Source of the DNA: Opisthorchis felineus
Taxonomy: Eukaryota > Platyhelminthes > Trematoda > Opisthorchiida > Opisthorchiidae
Assembly: GCA_004794785.1 (NCBI GenBank)
Contig: SJOL01006586.1
Coordinates: 1,101,221-1,165,220, forward strand
Direction: 5' to 3'
DNA length: 64,000 bases
Part shown: positions 33,173 through 43,700 of the stretch, piece by piece
Numbering within the stretch: the stretch's first letter is position 1
Layout: every line of letters starts with the position of its first letter
Made by a program: the position numbers and the translations under genes
The notes under the pieces: model-generated
What the model was told of the DNA's origin: nothing
Database searches by the model: none
What the model saw: only the letters and a program-made list of their open reading frames with translations

Positions 33173-36100
33173 TTAGTCTTTGAAGCGAACAGGAGGTTTG
33201 TGTGGTCGACCAGACCTTGTGAATGAGGGTGTGTGTGTGGTGTCGGTTGAAGGAGGGTTCGTATGACTGTGTGATTGTACAATGGAGGGGGTTGTGGTAT
33301 GCTCATCGTCAGAACCTGGTCGTGTGTGCATGTAAGCAACCTTTAATCGATCGATGGTAACTGTGTCCTTGCGGCCGTTACGATCAATGACGAAAGTTTT
33401 GTCTTTCCGAGAAATGACTCTGAAAGGCCCTTCGTATGGTGGTTGTAAGGGCTTTCTGACCGCATCGACGCGCACAAAAACATAGTCACATGTAGCCAGT
33501 TCGGGATGTACCTGGGTGGGCTTGGTGGTTTGTCGAGTCGGTGAAGGACGGATATCACGCATGTATTGGCGAAGCCGGGAAGCGTAGGAATTCGGATCCG
33601 TTTCACCAGTAGTTGCAGAATCGACAATCATTTCACCCGGCAGGCGTAAGGTAGTGCCGAAGACCAGTTCGGAGGCTGTACAACCCAGGTCTTCTTTAAC
33701 AGTATTGCGAATACTGAGAAGGATGAGCGGGAGACGTTCCGACCAGTGTGTGCTAGAGGAGGCAATCAGCGATGCCTTGAGTTGTCGATGAAAGCGTTCA
33801 ACCATGCCATTGGCAGCTGGATGGTACGCGGTGGTTCGGAAGTGATCCGTACCTAGTAACCGTTTGAGGTCGTGAAAAAGTGTTGACGTGAACTGTGGAC
33901 CTCGGTCAGTGGTAATGGTAGCGGGTACTCCGAATGTGGCAATCCAGTTGTCGACAAAGGTTCTAGCAACATTTTCGGCAGATGTGTCATTGATCGGAAT
34001 GGCCATGGGCCAGCGTGTGAAGCGGTCCACACACGTAAGGATATGCGTGAAACCTCTGGACGGTGGCAACGGTCCAATAAGGTCAATGTGGACGTTTCGA
34101 AAGCGTGAGTCAGGTAGCTGAAATACGCCAGTTGGAGATATGGTATGTCGGTGAATCTTGCTCTTCTGACAGTCGAGACACTGTTTAGCCCAAGTGCGAA
34201 TCTCCTTTTGCATGTTTGGCCAAACGTATCTTTGCGACACGAGTTTGGCAGTCGCCCGTATGCTCGGATGAGAAAGTCCGTGAAAGTGGTCAAATACGGA
34301 GCGTCTAAATTTTTCAGGAACAAAAGGTCTTGGGCGTCCCGTGGATATGTCGCAAACGATCAGACTGTCAGAGTTGAGAAGCGGTAGTTTGACAAATTTT
34401 AGAGACGTAAGGCTTGGAAAATTCGGAAATTCAGGTTCCGATTGTTGAGCGAAGGCAATGGCTTGAAGATCAATGGAATTCGTTGCGATGTGGTTTACCT
34501 CAACGCGGGAGAGGGCGTCTGCAACGACGTTGTCCGAACCTTCAATATAACGGATGTCGGTTGTAAACTGCGAGATGAAATCTAAGTGTCGGCTCTCTCT
34601 CGGTGAGTGTTTGTCTGGAGATGATCTCAAGGCAAAAACGAGAGGTTTGTGATCCGTATAGATGGTGAATTTTCTTCCTTCGAGGATGTGTCGGAAATGC
34701 TTGACAGCTAAGTAGATTGCTAGGAGCTCTCTACTAAAGGTGCTGTAGCGGGTTTGTGCAGGTTGCAGTTTACGAGAGAAGAAACAGAGAGTTTGAGTGG
34801 TGTTGTTGACCACCTGTTGAAGAACCGCACCGACGGCTGTCTGTGATGCGTCCGTTTTTAGTATGAGATGACAATCCGAACTGGGGTTCAAATGGCCCAG
34901 GGTGGTGACTTTCAAAAGAGCGGCTTTGATAGAGTTGAAAGCAGTGATAGCTTCGTCAGTGAATTTTAACTGTTTGATGTTTGTTTTGAGCAAGTTAGTT
35001 AGCGGCGCTAGGATCTCTGAGCAACGTGGAATGAATCTGCCGTAGTAGTTGACCATACCCAAAAATCGACGAAGGCTACGAGTTGATTGAGGTAGAGGAT
35101 AGTCCGTAATAGCAGTGGTTTTTTCTGGCAGCGGCCGGATTCCTTCGGTGTTAATACGATGGCCGAGGAAATCAAGTTGGTCTGCCGCGAAAACACACTT
35201 ATCTGGGTTTATAGTGATACCATATTGTTGAAAACGTTCGAAGACAGCTTGCAAGTGTAATTTGTGGTCTTCGATCGTTTTGCTTGCCACCAACACGTCG
35301 TCAATGTAGACGAAAACGTGGTCTAAACCTCGCAGTACCTGATCTATGAAGCGCTGGAACGTTTGAGCGGCGTTCCGAAGACCAAAAGGCATGCGTGTGA
35401 ATTCGAATAGACCAAACGGTGTAGTAATTGCTGTTTTTGGAATGTCGTCGGGGGCAACTGGTATATGGTAATACGCACGGACGAGGTCGATTTTGGAGAA
35501 AACAGTTTTGCCCTGTAGTTGCAGTGCAAAATCGTGGATATGCGGTATTGGGTAGCGGTCAGGGACAGTACGACAATTGAGTGCTCGATAGTCACCGCAT
35601 GGTCGCCAGTCACCAGTGGATTTCTTAGGGACCAAATGTAGGGGAGAAGCCCAACATGAATTTGAAGGTCGAATGATTCCGAGTTGCAGCATGTGATCAA
35701 ACTCGGCTTTGGCGATACGCAACTTCTCGGGGTGTAGTCGTCGAGGGCGAGAATGAACTGGAGGACCCGTGGTCGTTATGTGGTGCTCGACTGAATGTGG
35801 CACACTGGAGACCGAATAGGACGGCTTAAGCAAACTGGGAAACTTTTTAATTAAATCGTCGAAAACCGAAGTGTTTGAAAAACGGGCGACGTGAATACCG
35901 AGTGGGTATGATGAGGCGTCGACCTGAATTGATGGGACGGAAAGCGACGTCAAAGAATCCAGAAGCTTTTGCCGTTTGATATCGACGGCTACGGAGAAGT
36001 TGGTCAGGAAATCAGCACCGATGATTGGGACTTGAACGTCGGCGACAGTGAAGATCCAGGGGAATGCTCGGCGAAGACCCAGGTCGAGCGTCAGTGACTT

Positions 36101-36295
36101 ATGACCGAAGGTAGCTATGCGAGTGCCGTTAGCCGCCTGTAATGTCGTCAGCGGGTTAGAGGAATGGCGTTTAAAGTTTCCGGCAGGAATAACGCTTAAT
36201 TCTGCACCGGTGTCAACGAGGAATCGCATTCCGGTGGTCCTATCCGTAACGAAATAAAGGCGACTAGATGACTGGCCAGTGGCAGCTGTCGCCAC
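33173..36295 (-). CDS. CsRn1-like gypsy Pol (protease, RT, RNase H, integrase)
   Basis: An uninterrupted 1,040-codon frame in the -1 frame relative to Gag. Retropepsin DTG is at residues 28-30 and RT YIDD at 330-333. The RNase H TDAS motif has its Asp at 482. The integrase has an HHCC zinc domain (LSHPS...CLDCQKSK) and a catalytic triad Asp738, Asp797, Glu833, giving the DD35E spacing. A GPF-type module and a [15 protein letters not shown] tail follow. All catalytic residues are present. The frame has no ATG near its start (first listed codon is GTG), consistent with production by frameshifting from Gag rather than by independent initiation. Confidence 0.93.
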   Translation of the reverse strand: MATAATGQSSSRLYFVTDRTTGMRFLVDTGAELSVIPAGNFKRHSSNPLTTLQAANGTRIATFGHKSLTLDLGLRRAFPWIFTVADVQVPIIGADFLTNFSVAVDIKRQKLLDSLTSLSVPSIQVDASSYPLGIHVARFSNTSVFDDLIKKFPSLLKPSYSVSSVPHSVEHHITTTGPPVHSRPRRLHPEKLRIAKAEFDHMLQLGIIRPSNSCWASPLHLVPKKSTGDWRPCGDYRALNCRTVPDRYPIPHIHDFALQLQGKTVFSKIDLVRAYYHIPVAPDDIPKTAITTPFGLFEFTRMPFGLRNAAQTFQRFIDQVLRGLDHVFVYIDDVLVASKTIEDHKLHLQAVFERFQQYGITINPDKCVFAADQLDFLGHRINTEGIRPLPEKTTAITDYPLPQSTRSLRRFLGMVNYYGRFIPRCSEILAPLTNLLKTNIKQLKFTDEAITAFNSIKAALLKVTTLGHLNPSSDCHLILKTDASQTAVGAVLQQVVNNTTQTLCFFSRKLQPAQTRYSTFSRELLAIYLAVKHFRHILEGRKFTIYTDHKPLVFALRSSPDKHSPRESRHLDFISQFTTDIRYIEGSDNVVADALSRVEVNHIATNSIDLQAIAFAQQSEPEFPNFPSLTSLKFVKLPLLNSDSLIVCDISTGRPRPFVPEKFRRSVFDHFHGLSHPSIRATAKLVSQRYVWPNMQKEIRTWAKQCLDCQKSKIHRHTISPTGVFQLPDSRFRNVHIDLIGPLPPSRGFTHILTCVDRFTRWPMAIPINDTSAENVARTFVDNWIATFGVPATITTDRGPQFTSTLFHDLKRLLGTDHFRTTAYHPAANGMVERFHRQLKASLIASSSTHWSERLPLILLSIRNTVKEDLGCTASELVFGTTLRLPGEMIVDSATTGETDPNSYASRLRQYMRDIRPSPTRQTTKPTQVHPELATCDYVFVRVDAVRKPLQPPYEGPFRVISRKDKTFVIDRNGRKDTVTIDRLKVAYMHTRPGSDDEHTTTPSIVQSHSHTNPPSTDTTHTPSFTRSGRPHKPPVRFKD

Positions 36296-36319
36296 TACTG
36301 ACTGGCCAGTGAGTTTCCC
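36271..36319 (-). promoter_or_regulatory. -1 programmed frameshift signal at the gag-pol overlap
   Basis: On the minus strand GGGAAAC lies at 36,319-36,313 and is split by the Gag frame as G GGA AAC, the canonical X-XXY-YYZ slippery arrangement. A -1 slip there leads directly into the Pol frame with no stop. Downstream are two copies of the self-complementary decamer ACTGGCCAGT (36,301-36,310 and 36,271-36,280) able to pair with each other. A competing six-pair hairpin, AGTGGC and GCCACT, lies between them. Stimulatory structure is inferred, not shown. Confidence 0.8.
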
Positions 36320-37119
36320 TGGTCAGAGGAGACGTAGGCACATGGAGGTGTACAGCGTAGAGCCTTGTCTTTGAATTTTGTATGGTAATAGCAGAGACGG
36401 TTGGCGTTCCGTGATGGAGAACGCGCTTCACGTGAAGCGGATCGGGACCTGTGTGACGTGGCAGTTTTCTTTACTGTGGTGGCTAGCCTATTAACAGTGG
36501 CTACGAGCTGATCGATTTGAGTCTGCATGCGATCAAGGCGTGCCATAATAGGGTTGTCTTTGGGCTGAACGTGCTGTTCTGATGTTGAAGCGATTAGACG
36601 GTCGGAGAAACATTCGTGAATCTTGTCCGCTGTCTCGGCAAGTGATGACAGAGGGATATCGGATTGTGTAGCAAGAATTTGGCGAGTGTTAAGGGGGAGG
36701 CACTGTAACCACAATTGCCTTAAAATCGTGTCATCGAAAGACTTGCCACAGACCAGACTTTGCATGTGTCGTAGGAGTTGTGAGGGCGTGCGATCGCCCA
36801 GTTCGACTCCTGCTAGCAACTTTCGGAGATTCGCTTCATCGGAGGTGGCTGTCCGTTTAATTATAGCAGCTTTAAGTGCGTCGTACGGCTTCGAAACCGG
36901 CATGGGATCAATAACATCTATAACCTCTGCAGCAACCTCTGTCGGAAGCTGAGAAACCACGTAAGAAAACATGGTCTGTTGTGAGGTAATGTGGCGAAAG
37001 TGGAAGTAGCATTCTAGTTGAATGAACCACACTCTAGGGTTATTGACCCCAAAAGCAGGGAGTTTCACGTGAACGGCGTTTTCACCCAAATCAGTGTTCA
37101 ATTCGTCTTCGGCAGACAT
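36295..37119 (-). CDS. CsRn1-like gypsy Gag
   Basis: 274 codons from the ATG at 37,119; codons further upstream in the open frame lack an ATG and run toward the LTR, so this start is preferred. The N-terminal half resembles retrotransposon capsid ([20 protein letters not shown], then [20 protein letters not shown] and LWLQCLP). A basic serine-arginine stretch (about residue 220-240) is followed by the lineage's CYYH...C...C zinc motif. Gag would form the particle and bind RNA. It ends at TAG 36,297-36,295, 16 nt after a -1 slippery heptamer. Confidence 0.9.
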   Translation of the reverse strand: MSAEDELNTDLGENAVHVKLPAFGVNNPRVWFIQLECYFHFRHITSQQTMFSYVVSQLPTEVAAEVIDVIDPMPVSKPYDALKAAIIKRTATSDEANLRKLLAGVELGDRTPSQLLRHMQSLVCGKSFDDTILRQLWLQCLPLNTRQILATQSDIPLSSLAETADKIHECFSDRLIASTSEQHVQPKDNPIMARLDRMQTQIDQLVATVNRLATTVKKTATSHRSRSASREARSPSRNANRLCYYHTKFKDKALRCTPPCAYVSSDQGNSLASQ

Positions 37120-37210
37120 GGGTGAACAAGTAAGCAACTGGACTAAGAAAGAAAGTAAGAAGTATGGGAGTTCTGAGCTACAGAATAAAAAATAGAACAA
37201 TGCAAAATAA

Positions 37211-37223
37211 CGAGGGCTCACCA
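37211..37223 (-). other. Gypsy primer-binding site
   Basis: In element sense the LTR end ACTACA is followed by TAAT and then TGGTGAGCCCTCG. A TGG start matches the CCA end of a tRNA. The first six bases agree with the tRNA-Trp site used by CsRn1 elements, but the match is not complete, so the primer tRNA is uncertain. Confidence 0.6.
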
Positions 37224-37227
37224 ATTA

Positions 37228-37748
37228 TGTAGTGGTTAACGGCCCTATGGAGTCTAGTGCACAGAACAAATTACTAATGCGAGTCAGATACAACGTCACA
37301 AGGAAAAAGGAATCCAAGTAAATCTTGACTCACAGTACACAAAAGGAGAATCCGTAGTTCCGTATTCCGTTGAACCACCACACCAAGAAGAGAATGTTCT
37401 ATTTTCCTGGTATTCAGAACCTCCGGTGATGGTAATGTTAATCCACTGGTGTGAATAGATCAGTCCAGCGTTTATGGCTAAAATTTTTGTTCACGTTTAG
37501 AGTTAGTAACAGCCAATGATAGCCAGCCAGCGGTCAGAACCACAGTCACTCAGCAAAAGTCCCAAAGTCACGTTGGACCCAAAAAGCGGGCGCTTGCGGT
37601 TGTATTGTAGTAAAACAAACTTTTGTACAATAATGTGGCTGATATTGATAGGGAGAAAGACGATGATATTGAGCATGAAAAATAGCAATTTACAAGTGCT
37701 ACAGAACTCCCCCCCCTAGAGCGTCTAATGGGTGAGTATGACGCTCGA
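37228..37748 (-). repeat. Gypsy LTR (5' LTR in element sense), with extension
   Basis: The canonical LTR is 37,228-37,703 and the extra shared segment is 37,704-37,748, followed directly by LINE sequence (GGTGGTGTACAG). It differs from the other LTR by about six substitutions and an indel in the canonical part. Confidence 0.9.
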
Positions 37749-38235
37749 GGTGGTGTACAGAGCCCTAAGAAGAGTCAAGAATTTATGGGGAGCAGCTTTG
37801 CTCCACGGACACTGTCATAGTGCCTTCCGGCCCACAGACGCGAAGACGGCTTCGAAGTCAAGAAAAACAACCATCGTTTGCTGCTGGAAGCAGTGCGGTT
37901 GTTCCAAAATCTTTCACAGGTTGAAAGTGTGATCGATGCATTCTCTTGCAGGACTGAACCAAGCTTGGTTTTCATGGATCCGTCCCTCTCTGTGTTCAGT
38001 TAGCCTTCAAAAGACAGGACCAGAGTGAGTGCTTGATCCCAGAGCTACGAGGTTGATGACACGGTGGTTATTTGGTCGGATCAGAAGTCCGACAGACAAC
38101 TTTGAACGCCGCTAGCATAGCTTGTTTCATATTTTGCCATGCTTCATCCTCTTGCTCGCCACCGGTACATTGTTGGCTTACCGTAGAGAGTAGTTGATCT
38201 AGCTCAGATCGATACTGCTGAGCTATGGTAGTTCC
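37749..38235 (-). mobile_element. RTE-like LINE, 5' segment of the split copy
   Basis: The sequence matches 57,605-58,045 of the uninterrupted copy nearly base for base (AAGAGTCAAGAATTTATGGG, GTCGGATCAGAAGTCCGACA). On the minus strand it encodes decayed RT parts. It begins exactly at the gypsy LTR extension. The following 38,236-38,517 holds nothing recognised. Confidence 0.8.
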
Positions 38236-38517
38236 CTAAAATGGTGGATTGGTGCACTTCCTACTGACTTGCTAGGACCTGAGGTAAAGCGAACTGTTAG
38301 GCTGGCTTGCACTATGGCATGATCTGAACGAAGGTGTGTGCCCCAGAATGAACTTCAGTTTTAAATTGTGGCTGTCCACTGGTGGCTGGATGCTACGTGA
38401 TCCATTTGGGTCCACGGTTGGTTTGCACTTGTTAGTCATCAGGTTACATAATGCGAGAGTTTATTTTTGAATTTTTGAATTGCCAGAGAAATTTGATGAT
38501 CAATATGCAACTGGAGG

Positions 38518-38700
38518 GGGCGAGATGGCTCAAGTGGTCGGAGCGTGAATTTACTGACCGGATGATCCGTCGTTCGAACCCGACCTCTGCCTCTCGACTT
38601 TTCCTGTCTAGGCTTGGGCAACCTGGCAGTATCTCAGCCCTCGTGTTTCCTCCTGGTGGCATGGCAGCTAGGCACTGAAAGGGTGTTGCAGCTGAGCGAT
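38518..38700 (+). mobile_element. tRNA-derived SINE, full-length copy
   Basis: The head GGCGAGATGGCTCAAGTGG contains an A-box-like TGGCTCAAGTGG. The B box CGTTCGAACCC is at 38,571-38,581. The family body follows (CTCTGCCTCTCGACTTTTCC, CTTGGGCAACCTGGCAGTAT, GGTGGCATGGCAGCTAGGCA) ending GTTGCAGCTGAGCGATTT. The layout is the same as at 52,738. Confidence 0.88.
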
Positions 38701-38844
38701 TTATTTTTCTTATTTTACGCAACTCGAGGAGTCGCTCTTTATTGTCTGTGCAGCGAACATCCACTCCAGATCGACTGCCCAGATGTGATTTCAGGGAGCT
38801 CAGACGACGGACTTGGTTATTCATATAATTGTGATTTCTTCATC

Positions 38845-39190
38845 ACCGTAGACAGCATGCCATCAGTGTTCAACACTGATGCTTCGCTGTTCTACGTGGC
38901 ATGCGAGTATTGTTGGTTGTAGGTATCAGGGTTGTATGTGGGCTGGGATACTTCCAGGGTATCCACATTTAGGCAGGAGGACGCTTAGGGTTCTCGACCA
39001 AAGCCCATGGCTCAGAAGCCTGACCGCAAGGCAGCGGTGTTTGGCGAGAAATGCAATTGCATTACCACTTTCAACGGACAAGTCGCCATATGTTACAACC
39101 TCCAAACTGGTGGACCAGGAGATTGTGTTGGCCGGACTTCTTCCACTGATCTGGTATGAGGGACTCTGCAGCTCTAGCACGGACACCCCA
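38845..39190 (-). mobile_element. RTE-like LINE 3'UTR with terminal hairpin
   Basis: The minus strand carries GCGAAGCATCAGTGTTGAAC and the paired arm (38,861-38,881), then CATGCTGTC and a GGTGATGAAG tail, matching the 3' end at 32,450-32,495. The inner part shares words with 10,390-10,520, defining a second 3'UTR variant. Confidence 0.6.
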
Positions 39191-39910
39191 CACCAGCACT
39201 ATGTCACTTAGGCGCACAAAGCTTCATACCACGGTATGATCCAGTATCTTCGTTGCGGGCATTCATATCGCCCGTGAGGATGATAACGTCAGCTCTTCTA
39301 GCTTGGTGGGTGATCCCGGATAAATGACGGTAGAAAGTATCCTTCTGGGAGTCGGAACTGCAGTTTGTTGGGCATATTCCGACACTGCAAGCAGGCACCG
39401 TTTTTTGTGTCGAGTAGGATTGAGTTTGATTGAGCTGGGTAGGCGAACGGTGCAAAGATGACTGCCCACTGGAATCCACTCCAGCAAAGCGCCTCCAGTT
39501 CTGGGACTGAGTGCAACTCCCACGTCATATATTCCACCAGCCACTGTTTCTGGATCACCGGGTGCATGGAGCGTAAAGCTTGTAGGAGCTTAGTTTGTCC
39601 TTGGACTCTTAAGATGTATGACCACACTTGGGTCTTGTATGCGTGTTTCAGATACACAGCTTGCAACGATCTTAAGAGAGTATGCGGTCTGGAAAAGCAT
39701 AATCTGTTTACAGATCTGACATAGTACGGACGTTGAAAGCCCCTACGTAGAAGGGATCTCGTGGATATAACAAAGTGTCGTTTTTTATTGTTTATGAGCA
39801 GCGGGATGGACAAGGCACATCGGCCAGATAATTGACAATCGGGTGACCCAGTGACGTTTGCTTGTGTGGTGGAAAGGGGTTGGAGAGGGATAAAGAACTC
39901 TGCGGGCAAA
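39191..39910 (-). mobile_element. RTE-like LINE endonuclease fragment
   Basis: Minus-strand frames read a decayed apurinic-type endonuclease: GVALSPRTGGALLEWIPVGS, then CPTNCSSDSQKDTFYRHLSG and ADVIILTGDMNARNEDTGSY. That is the GDMNA catalytic stretch of RTE-type enzymes. It breaks off shortly after and is followed directly by 3'UTR-type sequence, without any RT in between. Confidence 0.7.
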
Positions 39911-40076
39911 TGATACTTCGTGGTTGCTCAGGCCGAGGAATGGAGTTTAATTGAGGTACCTCACCTTGAGCCCTTGAGTCAGGAGTCCAACCCGCAAGCC
40001 ACTGGGCACTAGAGTTTTCTTTGGAGATCCTACCCGACTAATTATCAAACTTCACGTGAAACATGGCGTACTCGTC

Positions 40077-40240
40077 AACCGTGAAGTCAGGTGTACACGG
40101 AAGGCTAAGGAAGTGAAGTTGGCGCATTAAGCCGGGAATGCCTGATGAGTACTTCGCTTGATCGGTGCTACCGGTCGCCGGAAATCGCCGATGAGCGAAA
40201 CAATCAATGGTCAAAGTTGTGTGAATTCAATAAGGAAAGA
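40077..40240 (+). mobile_element. RTE-like LINE fragment (pre-RT region)
   Basis: This parallels 30,525-30,650 in the main LINE copy: CCGTGAAGT, then GCCGG.AATGCC, GCTACCGGTC, CCGGAAA and GAGTGAAACCATCAA against GAGCGAAACAATCAA. It is short and has no intact frame. Confidence 0.5.
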
Positions 40241-40399
40241 TGGTTTGGCTGCTGAGCTGAGCAATTTGAAGAACAATTCTCGTGTCCGCCTGCTGCTACT
40301 CAGTCGGATTGTCGCGTCTGCATCATCCTCATCTAGAGCATACAAGCCTCGTGAAGACCCTCGCTCGCAAGTAGGCCAGAGTTATTTCCATCACGGGAG

Positions 40400-40680
40400 G
40401 CGAGTCACATTAACAGCACCCAGACTTTTCGAAATTTCTTTCATACTCCTCTGTCAGGTTAAAGTTTGACCACTGGTCTGCTTGCGGCACAACATACTGA
40501 AAGCAGCACTCTCCTCGGCAAATGATTGTTTGGCATACGCAATACATGGTCTGACCACCGCAGCTTCTTGTACTGGACACATTCTTCGAATAAGGTCCCC
40601 GGTACACAACTGGACACGTTTTCCTCCTGCTAACAGAACCAGCTTCCCTCTCTTCTCACCCAATTTCATTTTCGGTTGCT
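40400..40680 (-). mobile_element. RTE-like LINE fragment (RT C-terminus)
   Basis: The minus strand reads VVRPCIAYAKQSFAEESAAF in one frame and a LRW..HVLRMPN-type stretch in another, matching 32,045-32,190. It overlaps the upstream region of COG1, so it lies about 100 bp before that gene's start. Confidence 0.6.
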
Positions 40681-40750
40681 ACATAGATTCAGTGACTGAC
40701 CAGCCACCAAACTGTGTCCATAAAACGTTTTTTGGGTAATTGCCCTTTCA

Positions 40751-40779
40751 TGCTTTTCAGCTGCTCAACGGCATAAGTC
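40751..40779 (+). promoter_or_regulatory. Splice acceptor just upstream of the COG1 start codon
   Basis: TTTCATGCTTTTCAG ends at 40,760 and the ATG follows 19 nt later. As with the exosome gene, this can be a spliced-leader trans-splice site or the end of a 5'UTR intron. Confidence 0.5.
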
Positions 40780-43700
40780 ATGAACACTGAGCTAGAAAAT
40801 CTGTTTATTAATAATTCCATTGAAGTTCTTCAAGAACAATTGAGAAAACGCAGGTATTTTCCTTACGACGCCTTTTTCACACGCAGGAGTGAGGTTGAAA
40901 AAAAGAAGGATGAGTTACGCAGCCTGGTAGGCGAGCGTCATAGAGATGTGATCGAGGCCTCAGACACGATACAAGCAATGAAAGATCTATCATCTACGGT
41001 GGGGTTTTACGCTTCATTCTGACTGCATTAGGTTGCAAACGCCACAAGAACCCTCGCTACTCACTACAGTCGCCTTACTGCTTCATTTTCATCAGATTAT
41101 GAGTAAGTGGATATCATTTCAAACTTACCCATAAGTGAAACTACTTCCAAATGTTCAGCAGACTTTTTAATTGCCGCACATGTGAAGTCTCTTTTGGATA
41201 TCCCAGAACTGGTGAGTGCGCGTTCCACGTGCCGATTACTCTCTTGCACTTCCAGATATGGAATCACATGGATTCTGGTGACCATACATCTGCAGCGATA
41301 CTGTTTTTCCTAGGGCGGCACGTTTCCGCCCGACTGCATTTAAGTAGCGAACTCCTCTCCTCCGATGTCGACGTGCATGTTTTAGTAAAGAGGCTGTGGA
41401 ACTCGCTAGCCCACATGGAGGTTGCTGTGTTAAGTGCATGCCGGCGCAGGCTTTCGGCTCCTCCTTCCACGTCTCAGGTATTCGCACAAAGTTTATGATT
41501 GTTATTGGTTGTAGGAACTGTGTAATTCCCTGACAGCCCTGTTGTTACTGGAGAACACGTCGTTGGACCAAGCTTTAACTGAGTATCTAAGAGGTCGAAA
41601 GGTTAGTCCCTGCTGTCTTCCTATTTTACAAGTTTTGTTTTGGCTGCAGTTAACCTCACCGAATGTAAATGTATTGATTTCGTCCTTAGTCTCTTCAGTT
41701 TGCTTCCGCATAAGAATTCAGTTGCATACGATTGAAAACCTTCCTAACACATCTCTGGTGAAAAGTCGCCCGATATAGATTGATCTTTTCAGCATATTCA
41801 CACGCCAGATGGGTGTTTAAGTAGATGTTTACCGCTTTTCTCGGTTTTATCCCGAGAGTCGATGTCTTATCTCTAGACAGCATTGATTTACTTCAAGTAA
41901 GTCGTATTCGTGTGTGTGGATGACGTGTGCTGTTGCCACAGGATACCTTTACACCCTCACCCCCGGTACCAGTTGAATTTTGTCATCGGAGGAATTCCCC
42001 ATGTGGTGTACTACTCAGCAGACATTCTTACCATGCTGGTGGGGCCCTCAATCCAGGGACTATGGAAATCTATCTGTCCGGAAAGATGTGCTCGTTCCAG
42101 TGATGTTGTCTTACTTCAGCAGCCTATGCAACCAACAAAAAAACTAGCACATCGCTTATAGAAGTGCTCAAGATGCTACCTTTAGTACAGTTTTCTCGTG
42201 GATGGATCAGCTCCTCTGATGAAAACCATGCTAGTTCTGACATTTTTATCACCGATGAACCCCGGTGAACAGCTGAACGATCACCGGTATATGCTAAAAA
42301 CCGCCTATCTATCGTGTAACAACTTTTGGGTGCCAAACCAGTTCTTCGCAAACTTCCAATACAAATGCGGCTCCCGTCAGTTCCACCAGTGTCTTTGTCG
42401 CCATAATGTACCACGCTTCCGAAATCCCCGAACTGGCTAGGAATTAGATTAAGTTCCATTTTTGTGTGGATTTTTGTAAGACCGACCATCACACACTCAC
42501 AACGGGATTTTTCTACCTTTTCATTTTTACCCTACATCACTGAAGCCGTGGCGTGCGTCACGGTCACACCTCTCGCGCAGGTCTCTTCGGCAGAAACCTA
42601 TTGAGTGTTAACCCTTTATTCTAATAAACAAACTATCCACCTATTGTATCCTCACAGGTTGCCTTGGAGCAAATTCTCGGCACTAGCCACACAGAAACTT
42701 TGCAACTGGATGGTGGGAACGCAAGTAGTGCGCCACCTCTTCCACTAAAGAAGCAGCTAGCTCTTGTGGGGAAGTTGCTATTGTCTGCACTGGAAACAAC
42801 TGAATATCTTTTTCTTGATGACGGAGTGAGTACTGTCTCTCCTGTGGAACGTTTGGGGGCACTCAGGCGTGGTTTTCTCAAACTCCAAGAATGGAAGCTT
42901 AAAGGTAAGATTTTATTAAACTCCTTTGCCGTTTTTTAACAATGCCATGCTTATGTGGCTCGGTGGACCTTTGATGTTCACGTTCACGTAGTCATTTTTT
43001 CAATTCTTCTGTGAGATGTTCTCTTTAACCATTGAAAAATTTGCCGACAGGCGTAATATTTTAATTCGTTCAAAATTCGTCCTAGGGTTAATGCGCATCT
43101 ACGGTTCTCAGTAAACTGGAAACCAGAATTTTGCCGAAAAGACAACAAAAGTTTTTACAGTTTAACTCGTCAGTCTGGATTAACTGAACCAATAAGGGCG
43201 TTAACCTATAGGATTTTTCCACACAGCCTCAAATATCGAGCCACATCCGGCACACTATCTGATTCCGCTTGAAGAACATTTGTGAATATCGTACTGTTTT
43301 CGGTCTGCGCTCCTTACTCGGTCCCGCTAACTCTGTGTTCCACTCGGTTTGTTTTGTTGCCAAGGCTGTCTGACAACTCAACGGTTTGATCTTCATGCAA
43401 AAATCCTAGTCAATGTCTATCTACCCCAGTCGTTTGCTTATAACTGCTATGTGGCATAGAATCAAGCCTGTTTCATGTTGACCGGTTGATCTCTCAAACT
43501 TAGCGAACGAAACCCTCCTACTTGGAGACGGACTTGTACCGTTTGGATGCCGCCCAACTGCGCACTGGTGCTGTCAAACAATAGCTAGGCTCGGTGAGAT
43601 GATCAACAACAAGTGATTTTGCACGTAGTAGTTCCCTACTTTCGTGCTTTTAATTTTTAGGAAGAGCAACTTTTTCGATAGGATAACCTCGACTTCCAGG

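Larger units (their letters stand above)
32635..37748 (-). mobile_element. CsRn1-like Ty3/gypsy retrotransposon, apparently intact
   Basis: This 5.1-kb element on the minus strand has LTRs of about 477 bp (TGTAG...CTACA) plus a shared 43-45-bp extension. It has an intact Gag with a Cys-His-Cys-Cys motif and an intact 1,040-codon Pol. A TGGTGAGCCC primer-binding site lies just inside the 5' LTR. The LTRs differ at roughly eight positions, so the insertion is fairly young. The Gag motif and the Pol C-terminus ending TRSGR..KPPVRF place it in the CsRn1/Kabuki lineage known from trematodes and insects. It sits inside a LINE copy and lacks about 65 bp of the host LINE at the junction rather than showing a target duplication. 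Confidence 0.92.

Noticed and set aside
37120..37224. Start of gypsy Gag upstream of 37,119
   Set aside because: The open frame begins at a TTG next to the LTR; the first ATG, at 37,119, gives a normal Gag N-terminus.
41650..42440. Acceptor- and donor-flanked open stretches considered as COG1 exons
   Set aside because: They keep phase locally, but the family alignment runs without a gap from exon 5 to the exon at 42,658, and their translations do not resemble COG1.
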